NCBI RefSeq assembly: GCF_000337795.1
Contig: NZ_AOLP01000018.1
Span: forward strand, 62,001-126,000
DNA: 64,000 nt
DNA from: Haloferax denitrificans ATCC 35960
GTDB taxonomy: Archaea > Halobacteriota > Halobacteria > Halobacteriales > Haloferacaceae
Direction of reading: 5' to 3'
Shown: piece after piece, positions 25,481 through 35,213 of the stretch
Layout: each line of letters starts with the position of its first letter
Numbering within the stretch: position 1 is the first letter of the stretch
The notes under the pieces: generated by a model
Told to the model about the DNA's origin: nothing
Seen by the model: the letters and a program-made list of their open reading frames with translations, nothing else
Databases searched by the model: none
Translations under genes and position numbers: made by a program

Positions 25481-27958
25481 ATGCCAATGACCGACGAGTT
25501 GCCAGCCGACGTCGACCTCGCCGACCCGCAGTACTACCTCAACCGCGAGCTGAGCGAACTGGAGTTCCAGTCTCGCGTGCTCAACGAAGCCCTCGACGAC
25601 CGGAACCCGCTTCTCGAACGGGTCCGCTTTCTGTCCATCTTCACGAAGAACTTAGACGAGTTCTTCATGAAGCGCGTCGGCGGGCTGAAACAGCAGATAG
25701 ACGCCGGCGTGACCGAGCGAACGACCGACGGCCGGACGCCCCGCGAGCAGTGGGAGGAGGCCATCGACAAGGCCCGCCCCATGTTCGAGCGACAGGCCGC
25801 GTGCTACCGCGAGGAGATTCGCCCGGCGCTCGCCGAGGAGGGCATCCGCATCTGCGACTACGACGACCTGACGCCCGACCAGCGGGCGGAGATGCGCGAC
25901 TACTTCGAACTCTCGGTGTTGCCGACGCTCACCCCGCTGTCGTTCGACCCGGCGCACCCGTTCCCGTTCATCTCGAACCTCTCGCTGTCGCTCGCGGTCG
26001 TCACCCGCGACGACGACGGCGACCAGACGTTCACTCGGGTGAAGATTCCGCAGAACCGCCCGCGGCTCGTCGAGGTCGACACCGGCGACGACGAGGTCCG
26101 ATACGTCCTCTTGGAGGAGGTCATCCGCGCCAACCTCGACCTGCTGTTCCCGAACGTCGAAGTCGTCGACACCGCGGTGTTCAAGCTGACGCGGAACGCG
26201 GAGGTCCGCCGAAACGAGGAGGTCGCGGAGGACCTCATCGACATGATTGAGGAGGTGCTCGAACAGCGCCGCTTCGCGACCGTCGTCCGCCTCGAAATCG
26301 AGGCCGACGCGCCCGAGGCCGCGCGGGACCTCCTCGTCGACCAGTTGGACCTCGACGACCGCGAGGTGTTCGAACTCCGCGGGCCGCTCGACTACCGCGA
26401 GCTGATGGACCTCACGGACCTCGACCGCCCGGACCTCTCGCTGGCGTCGTGGACGCCCCAGCCGCACCCGCGGTTTTCGGACCTCGACGCGGGCGACGCG
26501 GGAATCGGGTCGAGCGCGTCCTCCCCCGAGGCGGCCGGCGACGACGGCGATACCATCTTCGACGAAATTCGCCGCAAGGACGTGCTGTTGCACCACCCGT
26601 ACCACTCCTTCGGCGACACCGTCCAGCAGTTCCTCGACGCGGCCGCAAACGACCCCGACGTGCTGGCTATCAAGGCCGCAATCTACCGGACGGCCTCGGA
26701 CTCGAAGGTCATCGAGGCGCTCATCGACGCGGCCGACAACGGCAAGCAGGTCGCGGCGATGGTCGAACTCAAAGCGCGGTTCGACGAGCAGAACAACCTC
26801 GAATGGGTCCGTCGCCTCGAAGAGGAGGGCATCCACGTCGCCTACGGCACCATCGGCCTGAAGACGCACACGAAGACCGCGCTCGTCGTCCGCGAGGAGG
26901 AAGACGGCGTCCGCCTCTACTCCCACGTCGCCACCGGCAACTACCACTCCGGGACCGCGAAGGGCTACGTCGACCTCGGCGTCCTCACCGCCGACCGCGA
27001 CATCGGTCAGGACCTCGTGAAGGTGTTCAACTTCTTCACCGGGCCCTCGCTGGACGAGGAGTTCCGGAAGCTCCTCATCGCGCCCGTGACGATGCGAAAC
27101 GAGTTCACGAAATGCATCCGCCGGGAAGCCGAACACGCCCGCGCCGGCCGCGACGCCCGCATCGTCGCCAAGATGAACGCGCTCGAAGACCCCGGCATCG
27201 TCGAGGAACTGTACGAGGCGTCGATGGCCGGCGTCGACATCGACCTGCTCGTCCGCGACATCTGTCGGCTCCGCCCCGGGCTGGAGGGCGTCTCGGAGAC
27301 CGTCACGGTCCGGAGCGTCGTGGACCGCTTCCTCGAACACTCCCGCATCTTCTACTTCGAGAACGCGGGCGACCCCGACTACTACGTCGGCTCCGCCGAC
27401 TGGATGACCCGCAACCTCGACAAGCGCGTGGAGGCCGTCGCGCCCGTCGAGGACCCCGACATCCGCGAGCAGTTGCGGTTCGTCCTCGAACTCGGCTTCG
27501 CCGACAACCGGAAGGCGTGGGAGATGCACGCCGACGGCACCTACGACCAGCGCGCCCCCGGCGACGACCACGAGATTAGCATGCAGAAGATTCTGATGGA
27601 CCAGACGCTCGCGGCGTCGAACACGCCCGGCGTCCACCGCGGTATCTCGGCGTCGCACCCGGACGTCCCCGAGACGCTCCTCGTCGAGTCCGACCCGTCC
27701 GTGATGGCTCCCCGAGACGGCGCAGAGACACAGGATGGTGACGAGGACGAGAGCACCGAACCCGCCGTCGAGGCGGGCGCGGGCGCACCGAAGAACGGTG
27801 ACCCGCGGCACGTCCTCGACGACTTCCCCGAGAAGTGGTACGTGCCGAGCAGTCGCCACTACGAGTACGCGGTTCGGACGCCGGACGGCGACCGCGACTA
27901 CCGGAAGACGGCCGAGGCGGCCGCGCGACTGGTCGAGAAGTACTACGGCGAGGAGTAG
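25481..27958 (+). CDS. ppk1: Polyphosphate kinase 1
   Basis: 825 residues; the first ATG (25481) or the one two codons on are both possible. PPK1 domains run in order: N domain (YYLNRELSELEFQSRVLNEA), head (FDPAHPFPFISNLSLSLAV), then two PLD-like catalytic domains. SHVATGNYHSGTAKGYVDLGVLT carries the candidate autophosphorylated His, and YYVGSADWMTRNLDKRVEAV the second-domain motif. Residues about 745-785 are an acidic linker rich in Glu and Ala. It makes polyphosphate from ATP reversibly. The unusual repetitive leader may influence its expression. Confidence 0.94.
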   Translation: MPMTDELPADVDLADPQYYLNRELSELEFQSRVLNEALDDRNPLLERVRFLSIFTKNLDEFFMKRVGGLKQQIDAGVTERTTDGRTPREQWEEAIDKARPMFERQAACYREEIRPALAEEGIRICDYDDLTPDQRAEMRDYFELSVLPTLTPLSFDPAHPFPFISNLSLSLAVVTRDDDGDQTFTRVKIPQNRPRLVEVDTGDDEVRYVLLEEVIRANLDLLFPNVEVVDTAVFKLTRNAEVRRNEEVAEDLIDMIEEVLEQRRFATVVRLEIEADAPEAARDLLVDQLDLDDREVFELRGPLDYRELMDLTDLDRPDLSLASWTPQPHPRFSDLDAGDAGIGSSASSPEAAGDDGDTIFDEIRRKDVLLHHPYHSFGDTVQQFLDAAANDPDVLAIKAAIYRTASDSKVIEALIDAADNGKQVAAMVELKARFDEQNNLEWVRRLEEEGIHVAYGTIGLKTHTKTALVVREEEDGVRLYSHVATGNYHSGTAKGYVDLGVLTADRDIGQDLVKVFNFFTGPSLDEEFRKLLIAPVTMRNEFTKCIRREAEHARAGRDARIVAKMNALEDPGIVEELYEASMAGVDIDLLVRDICRLRPGLEGVSETVTVRSVVDRFLEHSRIFYFENAGDPDYYVGSADWMTRNLDKRVEAVAPVEDPDIREQLRFVLELGFADNRKAWEMHADGTYDQRAPGDDHEISMQKILMDQTLAASNTPGVHRGISASHPDVPETLLVESDPSVMAPRDGAETQDGDEDESTEPAVEAGAGAPKNGDPRHVLDDFPEKWYVPSSRHYEYAVRTPDGDRDYRKTAEAAARLVEKYYGEE

Positions 27959-28030
27959 TCGTCGTCGCCCGCGCGGGCGACGCGGCGTTCGCGTTCTGTC
28001 TCTGGTTTCGAGACCCCGCGAGGCGACGCC

Positions 28031-29239
28031 TCAGAACGTGCTGAGTTCGCCCTCGATGGTCCGACGGGTGATGTCGGTCACGTTGGCGAGTTCGCGGTCG
28101 ATGATGGCGATGACCTCGTCTTCGATGTCGGCGACGGTGACGCCGTCGTCGGTGATGACCTTCGCGTCGGCGACGTGGGGTTCGTCGATGGGGCGGCCGA
28201 TCTGCGAGAGCAGGCGGACCTGCAGGTCGCGGATGCCGTCGACCTCGGCGACGACCGTCTCGGCGATGTGGGTCGAAAGCAGGTTGTAAATCTTCCCGAT
28301 GTGGTTGACGGGGTTCTTGCCGGAGGTGGCTTCCATGCTCATCGGGCGGTTCGGCGTGATGAGGCCGTTGGCGCGGTTACCGCGGCCGACCGAGCCGTCG
28401 TCGCCCTGCTCGGCGGACGTGCCGGTCGTCGTGAGGTAGATGGAGCCCTCCTCGTAGTCGTCGGCGGTGTTGACCTCGACGTTGACCTCGCGGTCGGTGT
28501 AGTCGGTGGCGAGGTCGGTGACGAACTCGCGCACGTCGTCGACGGCGGCGACGTAGTCGTCGATGTCGTCGAGGTGCTTGTCGACCATCGCGGCGGCGAC
28601 GGTCACGTCGATGACGTCGCCCTCGCGTTTGCCCATGAGCTTGATGTCCTGTCCGAGTTCGGGGTGGTCGTCGCCGTAGGCCGCGCCGTTGAGGGCGCGC
28701 TCGGCTTCGAGGACGATGCGCTCCGTCTCGGTCAGGGGGGCGTGGCCGACGCCGAAGCTCGTGTCGTTGGCCATCGGGACCTGCTGGGTCTCCTCGCCGA
28801 ACACGTCCTGAAGGTCGCCGGACCCCTCGCCGAGCTTCACGTCGACGATGATGTCCGTGCCCACGTCGAGTCCGGGGATGTTCTCGTTGAGGTACTCGCG
28901 GGCGGCCCGGAGCGCCGTCGAGTCGACGGGAATCTTCTCGCCGTCGTACTCCTTGGTCGCGCGGCCGACGATGAGGAGATAGATGGGCTCGATGACCTCG
29001 CCGCCGCCGAAGGCGGGCGCGGCCGTGCCGGCGACGAGCTGGGTCTCGTCGGTGTTGTAGTGAAGCACCTTGCCGACGCGGTCGAGATAGAGGTTCGAGA
29101 GCGCGCGGGAGACGCTCTCGGCGATGCCGTCGGAGATGGAGTCAGGGTGCCCGATACCCTTTCGCTCGACGATTTCGACCTCCTGGTCCTCGACCGCGCG
29201 CTTGTCGGCGGATTCGAGGCGGATATTTCGGTCGCTCAT
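28031..29239 (-). CDS. mat: Archaeal S-adenosylmethionine synthetase
   Basis: 402 residues of the archaeal MAT family, unrelated at first sight to bacterial MetK but with the same chemistry. Motifs: [18 protein letters not shown] near the N-terminus, [25 protein letters not shown], and [18 protein letters not shown]. It forms AdoMet from ATP and methionine. Single gene, complete, strongly expressed codon style. Confidence 0.95.
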   Translation of the reverse strand: MSDRNIRLESADKRAVEDQEVEIVERKGIGHPDSISDGIAESVSRALSNLYLDRVGKVLHYNTDETQLVAGTAAPAFGGGEVIEPIYLLIVGRATKEYDGEKIPVDSTALRAAREYLNENIPGLDVGTDIIVDVKLGEGSGDLQDVFGEETQQVPMANDTSFGVGHAPLTETERIVLEAERALNGAAYGDDHPELGQDIKLMGKREGDVIDVTVAAAMVDKHLDDIDDYVAAVDDVREFVTDLATDYTDREVNVEVNTADDYEEGSIYLTTTGTSAEQGDDGSVGRGNRANGLITPNRPMSMEATSGKNPVNHIGKIYNLLSTHIAETVVAEVDGIRDLQVRLLSQIGRPIDEPHVADAKVITDDGVTVADIEDEVIAIIDRELANVTDITRRTIEGELSTF

Positions 29240-29364
29240 TGGCGGGACGTACCCGGCGGGCGGTTCTATAACTTGCGGAAACCTTTGGCCACCGTCGTAT
29301 TACTTGAGAGTATGCTCGGGCAGTATCTGCCGAGAGAACCGACGCCCGCGGGCCGGGAGGCCGC

Positions 29365-29922
29365 CTACTCCTCGGGCGCGCCGAGCAACATCCCGAGGTA
29401 GGAGGTCCGAATCTGGTCGTCGGGGTCGAGACCGAGGTCCCGGAGGACGGCGAACGCCCCTTCGCGGGCGTCGTCAACGCCGGATTCGACCTCGACTTCG
29501 ACCTCCACGAACTCGCCGAGGCCCGACACCGAATCGAGCGAGACGGTGTAGCCGTCGAGGGCGAACCGCTCGCGGTCTTTCTCGACGGTCGCGGCGGGTT
29601 CGAAGCCGACCGCCTCGCAGATGGCGTCCATCGTCTCGCCGTCTTCGACGCCGGTCTCGTACTCCCGGCGGGTCTTCGACGACTCGTCGACGAGCGGTCC
29701 CTTGTAGGTGACGACCGTCTCCTCGTCGGCGAGTTCGCCGCCCTCGTAGCGCGACTCTCGCCGGAGGCGGAGCGCCTCGTCGGTCTCGGCGAAGTCCCTG
29801 TGCGGGGCGTCGTAGTAGGTGTCCGTCTGGGCGACGCGGTTTTCCTGTTCGGCCCCGGCCGCGTCGAGTCGCTCGCGAACCGCGCCGTGGTCCGCGCGGA
29901 CCTTGACCTCGACTTCGTACAT
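29365..29922 (-). CDS. CYTH domain protein (CyaB/ThTPase-like)
   Basis: 185 residues from the ATG at 29922. The N-terminal strand [10 protein letters not shown] carries the ExExK motif of the CYTH superfamily. It is followed by the charged tunnel residues [15 protein letters not shown] and [10 protein letters not shown] expected for binding triphosphates with Mg2+. Members are class IV adenylate cyclases, thiamine triphosphatases or inorganic triphosphatases; archaeal ones are usually called CyaB by homology only. Activity not assigned. Confidence 0.85.
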   Translation of the reverse strand: MYEVEVKVRADHGAVRERLDAAGAEQENRVAQTDTYYDAPHRDFAETDEALRLRRESRYEGGELADEETVVTYKGPLVDESSKTRREYETGVEDGETMDAICEAVGFEPAATVEKDRERFALDGYTVSLDSVSGLGEFVEVEVEVESGVDDAREGAFAVLRDLGLDPDDQIRTSYLGMLLGAPEE

Positions 29923-30036
29923 GCTCTCACGGGCGCGTTCGGAGGGCAAAAACCTCGGTGACTCGCGTCGGCGACCCCTCGGAACCACGGCATTTGTTAC
30001 CTTTTATCATGAATGAACCCGTAGTATGACGGGAGT

Positions 30037-30552
30037 ATGAGCCAAGAGACGCCGAACCCGGCCACCGCGGTAGAACAGCACGTCGGCGAGACAGCCGACT
30101 ACGAAATCACGGGGAACGTCATCCTCACCGCGATGGCCGGCGGCTTCGTCGGGACGGTGTTGATGCTCCCCGTCCTCGTCGGCATCCCCGAACTCCTCGG
30201 TCTGTTCACGACCGAGCCGATTACGCGGTTCGCCGGGATGGCGGCGTTCTTCGGCTACGAACCGACGTTCGCGCTCGGGGCGTTCCTCTTCGGTATCGGC
30301 GGGGTGGTCGTCCTCCCGGTGACGTTCGTCGTCGTCGGCGCGTTCCTCCCGCCGGAGTCGCCGAAGTACCTCCGGGGCGTGTCGTTCGCGACGCTCTACT
30401 GGGTCGGGTTCGTGCCGGCGTTCTGGCCGCCCGCGGACGCGTTCGTCATCGCCTCGTTCCTCGTGTTCTCGCTTCTGGCTCACTGGGTGTACGGCCTCTC
30501 GCTCGGCTACGTGCTCGACCTGTTCGCGGATATCCCGCAACACGAGGTCTGA
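30037..30552 (+). CDS. Polytopic membrane protein, DUF6789-like
   Basis: 171 residues with about four hydrophobic segments (28-50, 62-75, 82-110, 120-160). A polar N-terminus (MSQETPNPATAVEQHVGETADYEITG) faces the cytosol. The pattern GNVILTAMAGGFVGTVLMLPVL resembles the DUF6789 family, from memory. It precedes the cytochrome oxidase operon by 193 bp in the same direction, so an assembly or accessory role is conceivable but unproven. Confidence 0.65.
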   Translation: MSQETPNPATAVEQHVGETADYEITGNVILTAMAGGFVGTVLMLPVLVGIPELLGLFTTEPITRFAGMAAFFGYEPTFALGAFLFGIGGVVVLPVTFVVVGAFLPPESPKYLRGVSFATLYWVGFVPAFWPPADAFVIASFLVFSLLAHWVYGLSLGYVLDLFADIPQHEV

Positions 30553-30716
30553 GCGTCACCGCGGGCGCGGTCGCCGTTGTTGGCCGCCCCCACTGTCGTC
30601 CGCGCTCTTCGCCCCGCCCGCGTCTCTTCTCTGTTCGACCGTCGCCGTGGACGACCGGAACCGGCCGCTCGACACCATCTGCCCCGGCTTCTCCGAAACA
30701 ATAATCATCACGAACG

Positions 30717-30724
30717 TTAATTAT
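30717..30724 (+). promoter_or_regulatory. TATA element of the cox operon
   Basis: TTAATTAT, centred about 26 bases before the coxB ATG at 30746. It supports that start over an upstream in-frame start at 30647. Confidence 0.6.
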
Positions 30725-30745
30725 CTTATTTGGGTGGTGTTATCA

Positions 30746-31537
30746 ATGGTCACGGAACTCGTACTGACGGCCGCGTTCCCGCTCCAGTCGGGGTTGGTCC
30801 CGCGAGGGACGCGCGCGTTCGTCTTCGAACGCATCTTCGAGGTGTTCCTGCTTTTGGGGACGCTCGTCGGGGTCGTCGTCGTTGGGTACATGCTCTACAA
30901 CGCGTACAAGTATCGCTCCGGCTCCGGAAAGGGCCACGTCGACGAGGGAAACCGCCTCGTCCTCGGGGAACTCCCGTCGGGGAGCGGCGGGGGCCGAAAG
31001 CTGTTCACCTCGTTTTTCATGAGCATGGTCATCGTCGTTTCGCTGGTGTCGTGGACGTACCTGACGCTCCTGTACGTCGAGGAGGGACCCGCCGACGACG
31101 AGTCGCTCGACGTCGAGGTCGAGGGCTACCAGTTCGGCTGGCGCTTTACCTACCCGAACGGCCACACGACCGACGGCGTGCTCCGGGTCCCCGCAGACCG
31201 GCCCGTCCAACTGACGATTACCACGGCGGACGTGTTCCACAACTTCGGCGTCACGGAGTTACGCGTCAAGTCCGACGCCATCCCCGGACAGGAGACGGAG
31301 ACGTGGTTCACCGCCGACGAACCGGGGACCTACACCGCGCAGTGTTACGAACTCTGTGGGGCCGGCCACTCCTACATGTCCGCCGAGGTCATCGTGATGC
31401 CGCCCGACGAGTACGAGGCGTGGTACGCGAACGCGACCGCGGAGAACGCGACCGCCGATAACGCGACCGCGAACGAGTCGAGCGCCGACGCGTCTGTCGC
31501 CGCGCAATCGAACCTCCGACCGGCGGTGGTCCCATGA
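30746..31537 (+). CDS. coxB: Haem-copper oxidase subunit II (CuA)
   Basis: 263 residues from the ATG at 30746. Two N-terminal membrane helices (about 30-55 and 88-110) are followed by a cupredoxin domain outside the membrane. The CuA ligands are complete: H165 (DVFHNFG), C200 and C204 (CYELC), H208 and M211 (GHSYM). The C-terminal 35 residues are a low-complexity NATA/Ser tail. It passes electrons from the soluble donor (a blue copper protein in halophiles) to subunit I. The stop overlaps the next start (ATGA). Confidence 0.93.
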   Translation: MVTELVLTAAFPLQSGLVPRGTRAFVFERIFEVFLLLGTLVGVVVVGYMLYNAYKYRSGSGKGHVDEGNRLVLGELPSGSGGGRKLFTSFFMSMVIVVSLVSWTYLTLLYVEEGPADDESLDVEVEGYQFGWRFTYPNGHTTDGVLRVPADRPVQLTITTADVFHNFGVTELRVKSDAIPGQETETWFTADEPGTYTAQCYELCGAGHSYMSAEVIVMPPDEYEAWYANATAENATADNATANESSADASVAAQSNLRPAVVP

Positions 31538-34092
31538 CCGACGCGTCTCCCGAGCGGGACGCCGCGGTCGACGGCGGCCACGAGGTCGCCCACGGCGACG
31601 ACCACGGCCACGACTTCCCCGGCACGGGGAGCATCAAACGCTGGTTCGTCACGACGAACCACAAGGACGTTGGCGTCCTCTACGTCGTCACGTCGCTTTT
31701 CTTCCTCGTGCTCGGCGGCGTCCTCGCGTGGCTGATGCGCGTCCAACTGCTCGCCCCGCGGGCGCTCGGCGAGGGGATTCTCTCGCCCGTCGCGTACAAC
31801 CAAGCCGTCTCGGCCCACGGGCTGTTGATGGTGTTTTGGTTCCTCTCGCCGTTCGCGTTCGGCTTCGCCAACTACGTCGTCCCGCTCCAACTCGGCGCGA
31901 AAGACCTCGCGTTCCCGCGGCTCAACGCCCTGTCGTACTGGCTGTATCTCTTTTCGGGAATCCTGTTCGGCGTCTCGTTCTTCCAAGGGGGGACGTTCTC
32001 CGGCGGGTGGACGATGTACGCCCCGCTGAGCGTCCCGACGTTCACGCCGGACGTGGGGGCGTCGACGGCGGTCTTGGCGCTCGTGCTGTTCGTCGCCTCC
32101 GTCACCGTCTCGTCGGTCAACTTCCTGACGACGATGCACCGGATGCGCGCCGAGGGGCTGACGCTCCGGAACCTCCCGCTGTTTAGCTGGACGATTCTCC
32201 TGACCGCGTGGATGATGCTGTTCGCCTTCGCGGCGCTTCTGGCGGCGCTGTTGGTGCTGTCGTCGGACCGCCTGCTCGGGACGACCTACTTCGCCATGGA
32301 GTCGCCGGCGGGGGCGCTCCTGTGGACCCACCTGTTTTGGTTCTTCGGCCACCCCGAGGTGTACATCGTCTTCTTCCCGGCGCTCGGCGTCATGGCCGAG
32401 GTGTTCCAGACGTTCACCGGCCGCCGCATCGTCGGCCGCAAGTGGTTCATCCTCGCGATGGTGCTCGTCGCCATCCAGAGCTTCGCCGTCTGGATGCACC
32501 ACATGTTCCTGACGAGCATCAACCTCCAGGTGAAGACGCTGTTCATGATAACCACCATCGGCATCTCCCTGCCGTTCGACCTGATGGTGTTCGCGCTCAT
32601 CTACACGATGCTCAAGGGGAAGATACGCTTCACGACGCCCTTCCTGTTCGTCTTCGGGGCGCTCCTGTTGTTCATCATCGGCGGCATCACCGGCGTGTTC
32701 CTCGGCGCGGTCGTCCTCGACTACGAGTTCCGCGGCACCTACTGGGTCGTCGCCCACTTCCACTACGTGATGGTAGGCGGGGTGACGGCGCTCGTCGGCG
32801 GCCTCTACTACTGGTTCCCGAAGATGACCGGCCGGATGTACGACGAGTTCCTCGGTAAACTCCACTTCGCCGTCTACTTCGTCGGCTTCAATCTGCTGTA
32901 CTTCCCGCTTTTCGTCGCGTGGGAGACGCCCCGCCGCGTGTTCGACTACGCGCCCGAACTCGCGCCGTGGCACCAGCTCGCCACCGTCGGCGGGTTCGTC
33001 CTCGGACTGTCGTTTCTCATCATGTTCTACAACCTGTTCAAGAGCGCCTTCGCCGGCGACCCCGCGCCCGACAACCCGTGGGAGTACGCGACGACGGCCG
33101 AGTGGGCCGTCTCGTCGCCGCCGCCGCTGGAGAACTTCGACGGGACGCCGACCTACCGAAACGGACGCCTCGAATTCCTCGACATCGGCGAGGTCACGCC
33201 GAGCGAGGGCCGCGCGAGCGGGCCGACCGGCGCGGCCGTCTCCGACGGCGGCGTGACGGCCTCGGCGACGGCGACCGTCTCCTCTGCGCTCTCGACGGCC
33301 GAAGCGACCGAAGTCGAGGGGCCGAGCCACGCGAGCATCTGGCCGTTCGTCCTCTCCGCCGGCGCGTTCCTCGTCCTCCTCGGCCTCTCGCCGCTCCAAG
33401 ACGCCGCGTTCCCCGAGGGGATGGTCGGAGCCGCCTACGCGACCACGACGGTCGCGGGCGGCGTCGTCACCCTCGGGTCGCTCGTCGCCATGGGGCTCGA
33501 ACCGTTCCACGGCCCGGTCTTCGAGGAGGGCGAGGCGTGGCCCTTCGCCGGCATCGACAACGGCAAGGTCGGGATGTGGATATTCCTCGCGTCCGACGTG
33601 GTGCTGTTCGGCGGCTTCATCGGCGCCTACGTGTTCACCCGCGTCGCCTTCGGATGGACCGGTTGGGAGCCGATTCCGCCGGACCCGATTCCGGGGCTCG
33701 TGAACACCTACATCCTGCTCACGAGTAGTTTCACGGTCGTGCTCGCGCTCGTCGCGGCCGAAAAGCGACACAAGTGGGGCGTCGTGACGAGCCTCGGGGC
33801 GACGTTCGTCCTCGGCATCGGCTTCCTCGTCAACAAGGGACTGGAGTGGCAACACCTGTTCCACGAGGGGCTGTGGCTCTCGACGAACGTCCGCGCCTCG
33901 ACGTTCTTCCTCACGACCGGCCTGCACGCCGCCCACGTCATCGCGGGGCTCGTCGTCGCACTGTACCTGACCGCGCGCGCCTGGCGGGGCGCGTACCTCG
34001 AAGACAGCCGCTCGGTGGAGTACTTCGGCCTCTACTGGCACTTCGTCGACATCGTCTGGCTGTTCCTGTTCCCGCTGTTCTACATCCTGTGA
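31534..34092 (+). CDS. coxAC: Haem-copper oxidase subunit I + III fusion
   Basis: 852 residues. Residues 30-520 are subunit [12 protein letters not shown] at the start, haem a ligand H95 (AVSAHG), GHPEVY with CuB ligand H273 and cross-linked Y277, CuB ligands H322/H323, and haem a3/a ligands H408/H410 (AHFHY). The GHPEVY motif marks an A-type oxidase. A charged linker (about 520-595) leads to a subunit III part (598-852, [16 protein letters not shown] to the end). It reduces O2 and pumps protons. Fusion of I and III is known in archaea and some bacteria. Confidence 0.94.
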   Translation: MTDASPERDAAVDGGHEVAHGDDHGHDFPGTGSIKRWFVTTNHKDVGVLYVVTSLFFLVLGGVLAWLMRVQLLAPRALGEGILSPVAYNQAVSAHGLLMVFWFLSPFAFGFANYVVPLQLGAKDLAFPRLNALSYWLYLFSGILFGVSFFQGGTFSGGWTMYAPLSVPTFTPDVGASTAVLALVLFVASVTVSSVNFLTTMHRMRAEGLTLRNLPLFSWTILLTAWMMLFAFAALLAALLVLSSDRLLGTTYFAMESPAGALLWTHLFWFFGHPEVYIVFFPALGVMAEVFQTFTGRRIVGRKWFILAMVLVAIQSFAVWMHHMFLTSINLQVKTLFMITTIGISLPFDLMVFALIYTMLKGKIRFTTPFLFVFGALLLFIIGGITGVFLGAVVLDYEFRGTYWVVAHFHYVMVGGVTALVGGLYYWFPKMTGRMYDEFLGKLHFAVYFVGFNLLYFPLFVAWETPRRVFDYAPELAPWHQLATVGGFVLGLSFLIMFYNLFKSAFAGDPAPDNPWEYATTAEWAVSSPPPLENFDGTPTYRNGRLEFLDIGEVTPSEGRASGPTGAAVSDGGVTASATATVSSALSTAEATEVEGPSHASIWPFVLSAGAFLVLLGLSPLQDAAFPEGMVGAAYATTTVAGGVVTLGSLVAMGLEPFHGPVFEEGEAWPFAGIDNGKVGMWIFLASDVVLFGGFIGAYVFTRVAFGWTGWEPIPPDPIPGLVNTYILLTSSFTVVLALVAAEKRHKWGVVTSLGATFVLGIGFLVNKGLEWQHLFHEGLWLSTNVRASTFFLTTGLHAAHVIAGLVVALYLTARAWRGAYLEDSRSVEYFGLYWHFVDIVWLFLFPLFYIL

Positions 34093-34102
34093 GGTGACAG
34101 AA

Positions 34103-34363
34103 ATGGTGTCAACGAAACTCTATACGGCGATTTACGCGGTGTTGTTCGTCTCGGCGACCGTCCAGGTGCTGGTCGAGTTCGCCGGACTGAGCTACTGGCT
34201 GGCCTTCGGCGTCATCATGGTCCTGTCGGCCGCGAAGGCGGTGCTGGTCGCGGCGTACTTCCAGCACCTCCGGTTCGAACCGCGGTCGCTGACGTATCTG
34301 GTCGGCATCGGCCTCGCGGCCGCGCTGGCGCTCACGCTCGCGGCGTCGTACTCGCTCCTGTGA
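34103..34363 (+). CDS. Haem-copper oxidase subunit IV-like membrane protein
   Basis: 86 residues from the ATG at 34103; a GTG three codons upstream is possible. Three hydrophobic helices (5-25, 31-50, 63-84) with the AAKAVLVAAYFQHLRFEP stretch typical of prokaryotic COX4/CyoD-like subunits. It follows coxAC by 10 bp. It probably stabilises the oxidase complex. Confidence 0.85.
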   Translation: MVSTKLYTAIYAVLFVSATVQVLVEFAGLSYWLAFGVIMVLSAAKAVLVAAYFQHLRFEPRSLTYLVGIGLAAALALTLAASYSLL

Positions 34364-34593
34364 CCGTGCGAGCCGACTCCCAATCTCGCTGGCGCTCCCG
34401 CGAAACGCTCGTCGCGGTCGGCTACGCCCTGCTGTTTTCGGTCCCCGTCGGCGTCGGCGTGACCGTCATGATGACCCGCGTCGCCCCCGGCCGGCTCACC
34501 GACCCGCTCGTCGTCGGCCCCGGCATCGTCCTCGCGGTGGCCGTCTTCGCGCTCGTCGTCGCCGCCGCGACGACCGGCGAGAACGCGGCCTGA
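34360..34593 (+). CDS. Small two-TM membrane protein of the cox operon
   Basis: 77 residues from a GTG overlapping the stop of the subunit IV gene. Two helices (17-38 and 52-70). I recall a DUF7520-like small protein in this position in haloarchaeal cox loci, but cannot confirm it. A supernumerary oxidase subunit or assembly helper is the natural guess from the overlap. Confidence 0.65.
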   Translation: MTVRADSQSRWRSRETLVAVGYALLFSVPVGVGVTVMMTRVAPGRLTDPLVVGPGIVLAVAVFALVVAAATTGENAA

Positions 34594-34664
34594 CCGACGG
34601 TCTCGCTTCTGTCCGGCCCGCACTCGCACGTACCTTCTTTGACCTCGGCGTGGTAACAATATGC

Positions 34665-34877
34665 ATGAACAGAACAACCGTCGCCCTCGCGGCCGCGTTC
34701 GGAGCCGTCGTCCTCGGACTCGCGGTCCTCCTCGTCTCGGAGGCCGTCGGCGCGAGCGAATCGCTCGTCGTGGTCGGCGGCGGCGTCGCGCTGGCGGGGG
34801 TCGGCGTCCTCACCGCCGTCGTGATGCGCCTGCCGGACCCCGCAGAGGGGGAACACGGCGGCGGCGACCACGCCTGA
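34665..34877 (+). CDS. Small membrane protein at the end of the cox operon
   Basis: 70 residues from the ATG at 34665 (MNRTTVALAAAFGAVVLGLAVLLVSEAVG). Two hydrophobic helices (6-25 and 33-52) and a tail EGEHGGGDHA rich in Glu, Gly and His that could bind metal. A GGTAACAATA stretch precedes it, so it may also have its own promoter. Convergent with the next gene, 24 bp away. Confidence 0.65.
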   Translation: MNRTTVALAAAFGAVVLGLAVLLVSEAVGASESLVVVGGGVALAGVGVLTAVVMRLPDPAEGEHGGGDHA

Positions 34878-34901
34878 CCGACTCGCCACGAGAACGGCGA
34901 T

Positions 34902-35213
34902 TTACAGGCTGAAGCCGACGACCGCGAGCAGGAACAGCGCCGTGAACACCACGCCGAGCGCGCCGGCGACCTTCAGGTGATAGACGAACAGGTCTTCGGC
35001 CTCGGCCTCGACCGCCGCCTCGTACGCCGCGGTTTCGCCGTCGCTCTGGCTCTCGTGGGCGTCGCCGACGTGGAGGTCTCGGAGGCGCTCCCGGCGGAAC
35101 GGGCGGTCGCAGTAGGGACACGTCGCCGCCGCGGTCTCGCCGTCGGGGACGGCGGTTTCGGGGACGACGACCGATTCTTCGCGGCCCATCCCGTGACTCA
35201 CTTCGCGACTCAT
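34902..35213 (-). CDS. C2H2-type zinc finger protein with a C-terminal TM helix
   Basis: 103 residues. A single zinc finger CPYCDRPFRRERLRDLHVGDAH (C32, C35, then two His) sits in the middle and a hydrophobic helix (80-101) ends the protein, giving a tail-anchored cytosolic finger. Its TGA-ATG context overlaps the next upstream gene's end (TCAT on the plus strand). I recall DUF7410 for this arrangement, not confirmed. The tie to the oxidase locus suggests an assembly or regulatory role. Confidence 0.72.
   Translation of the reverse strand: MSREVSHGMGREESVVVPETAVPDGETAAATCPYCDRPFRRERLRDLHVGDAHESQSDGETAAYEAAVEAEAEDLFVYHLKVAGALGVVFTALFLLAVVGFSL

Noticed and set aside
25652-27859. Very long open frame antisense to ppk1
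   Set aside because: An artefact of high GC and the acidic codon bias of the true gene; the translation is V/R/G-rich with no family pattern, and ppk1 motifs are complete on the other strand.
31372-34041. Long open frame antisense to coxB/coxAC
   Set aside because: Mirror of membrane-protein codons giving an Arg/Glu/His-rich nonsense product; all oxidase ligands lie on the plus strand.
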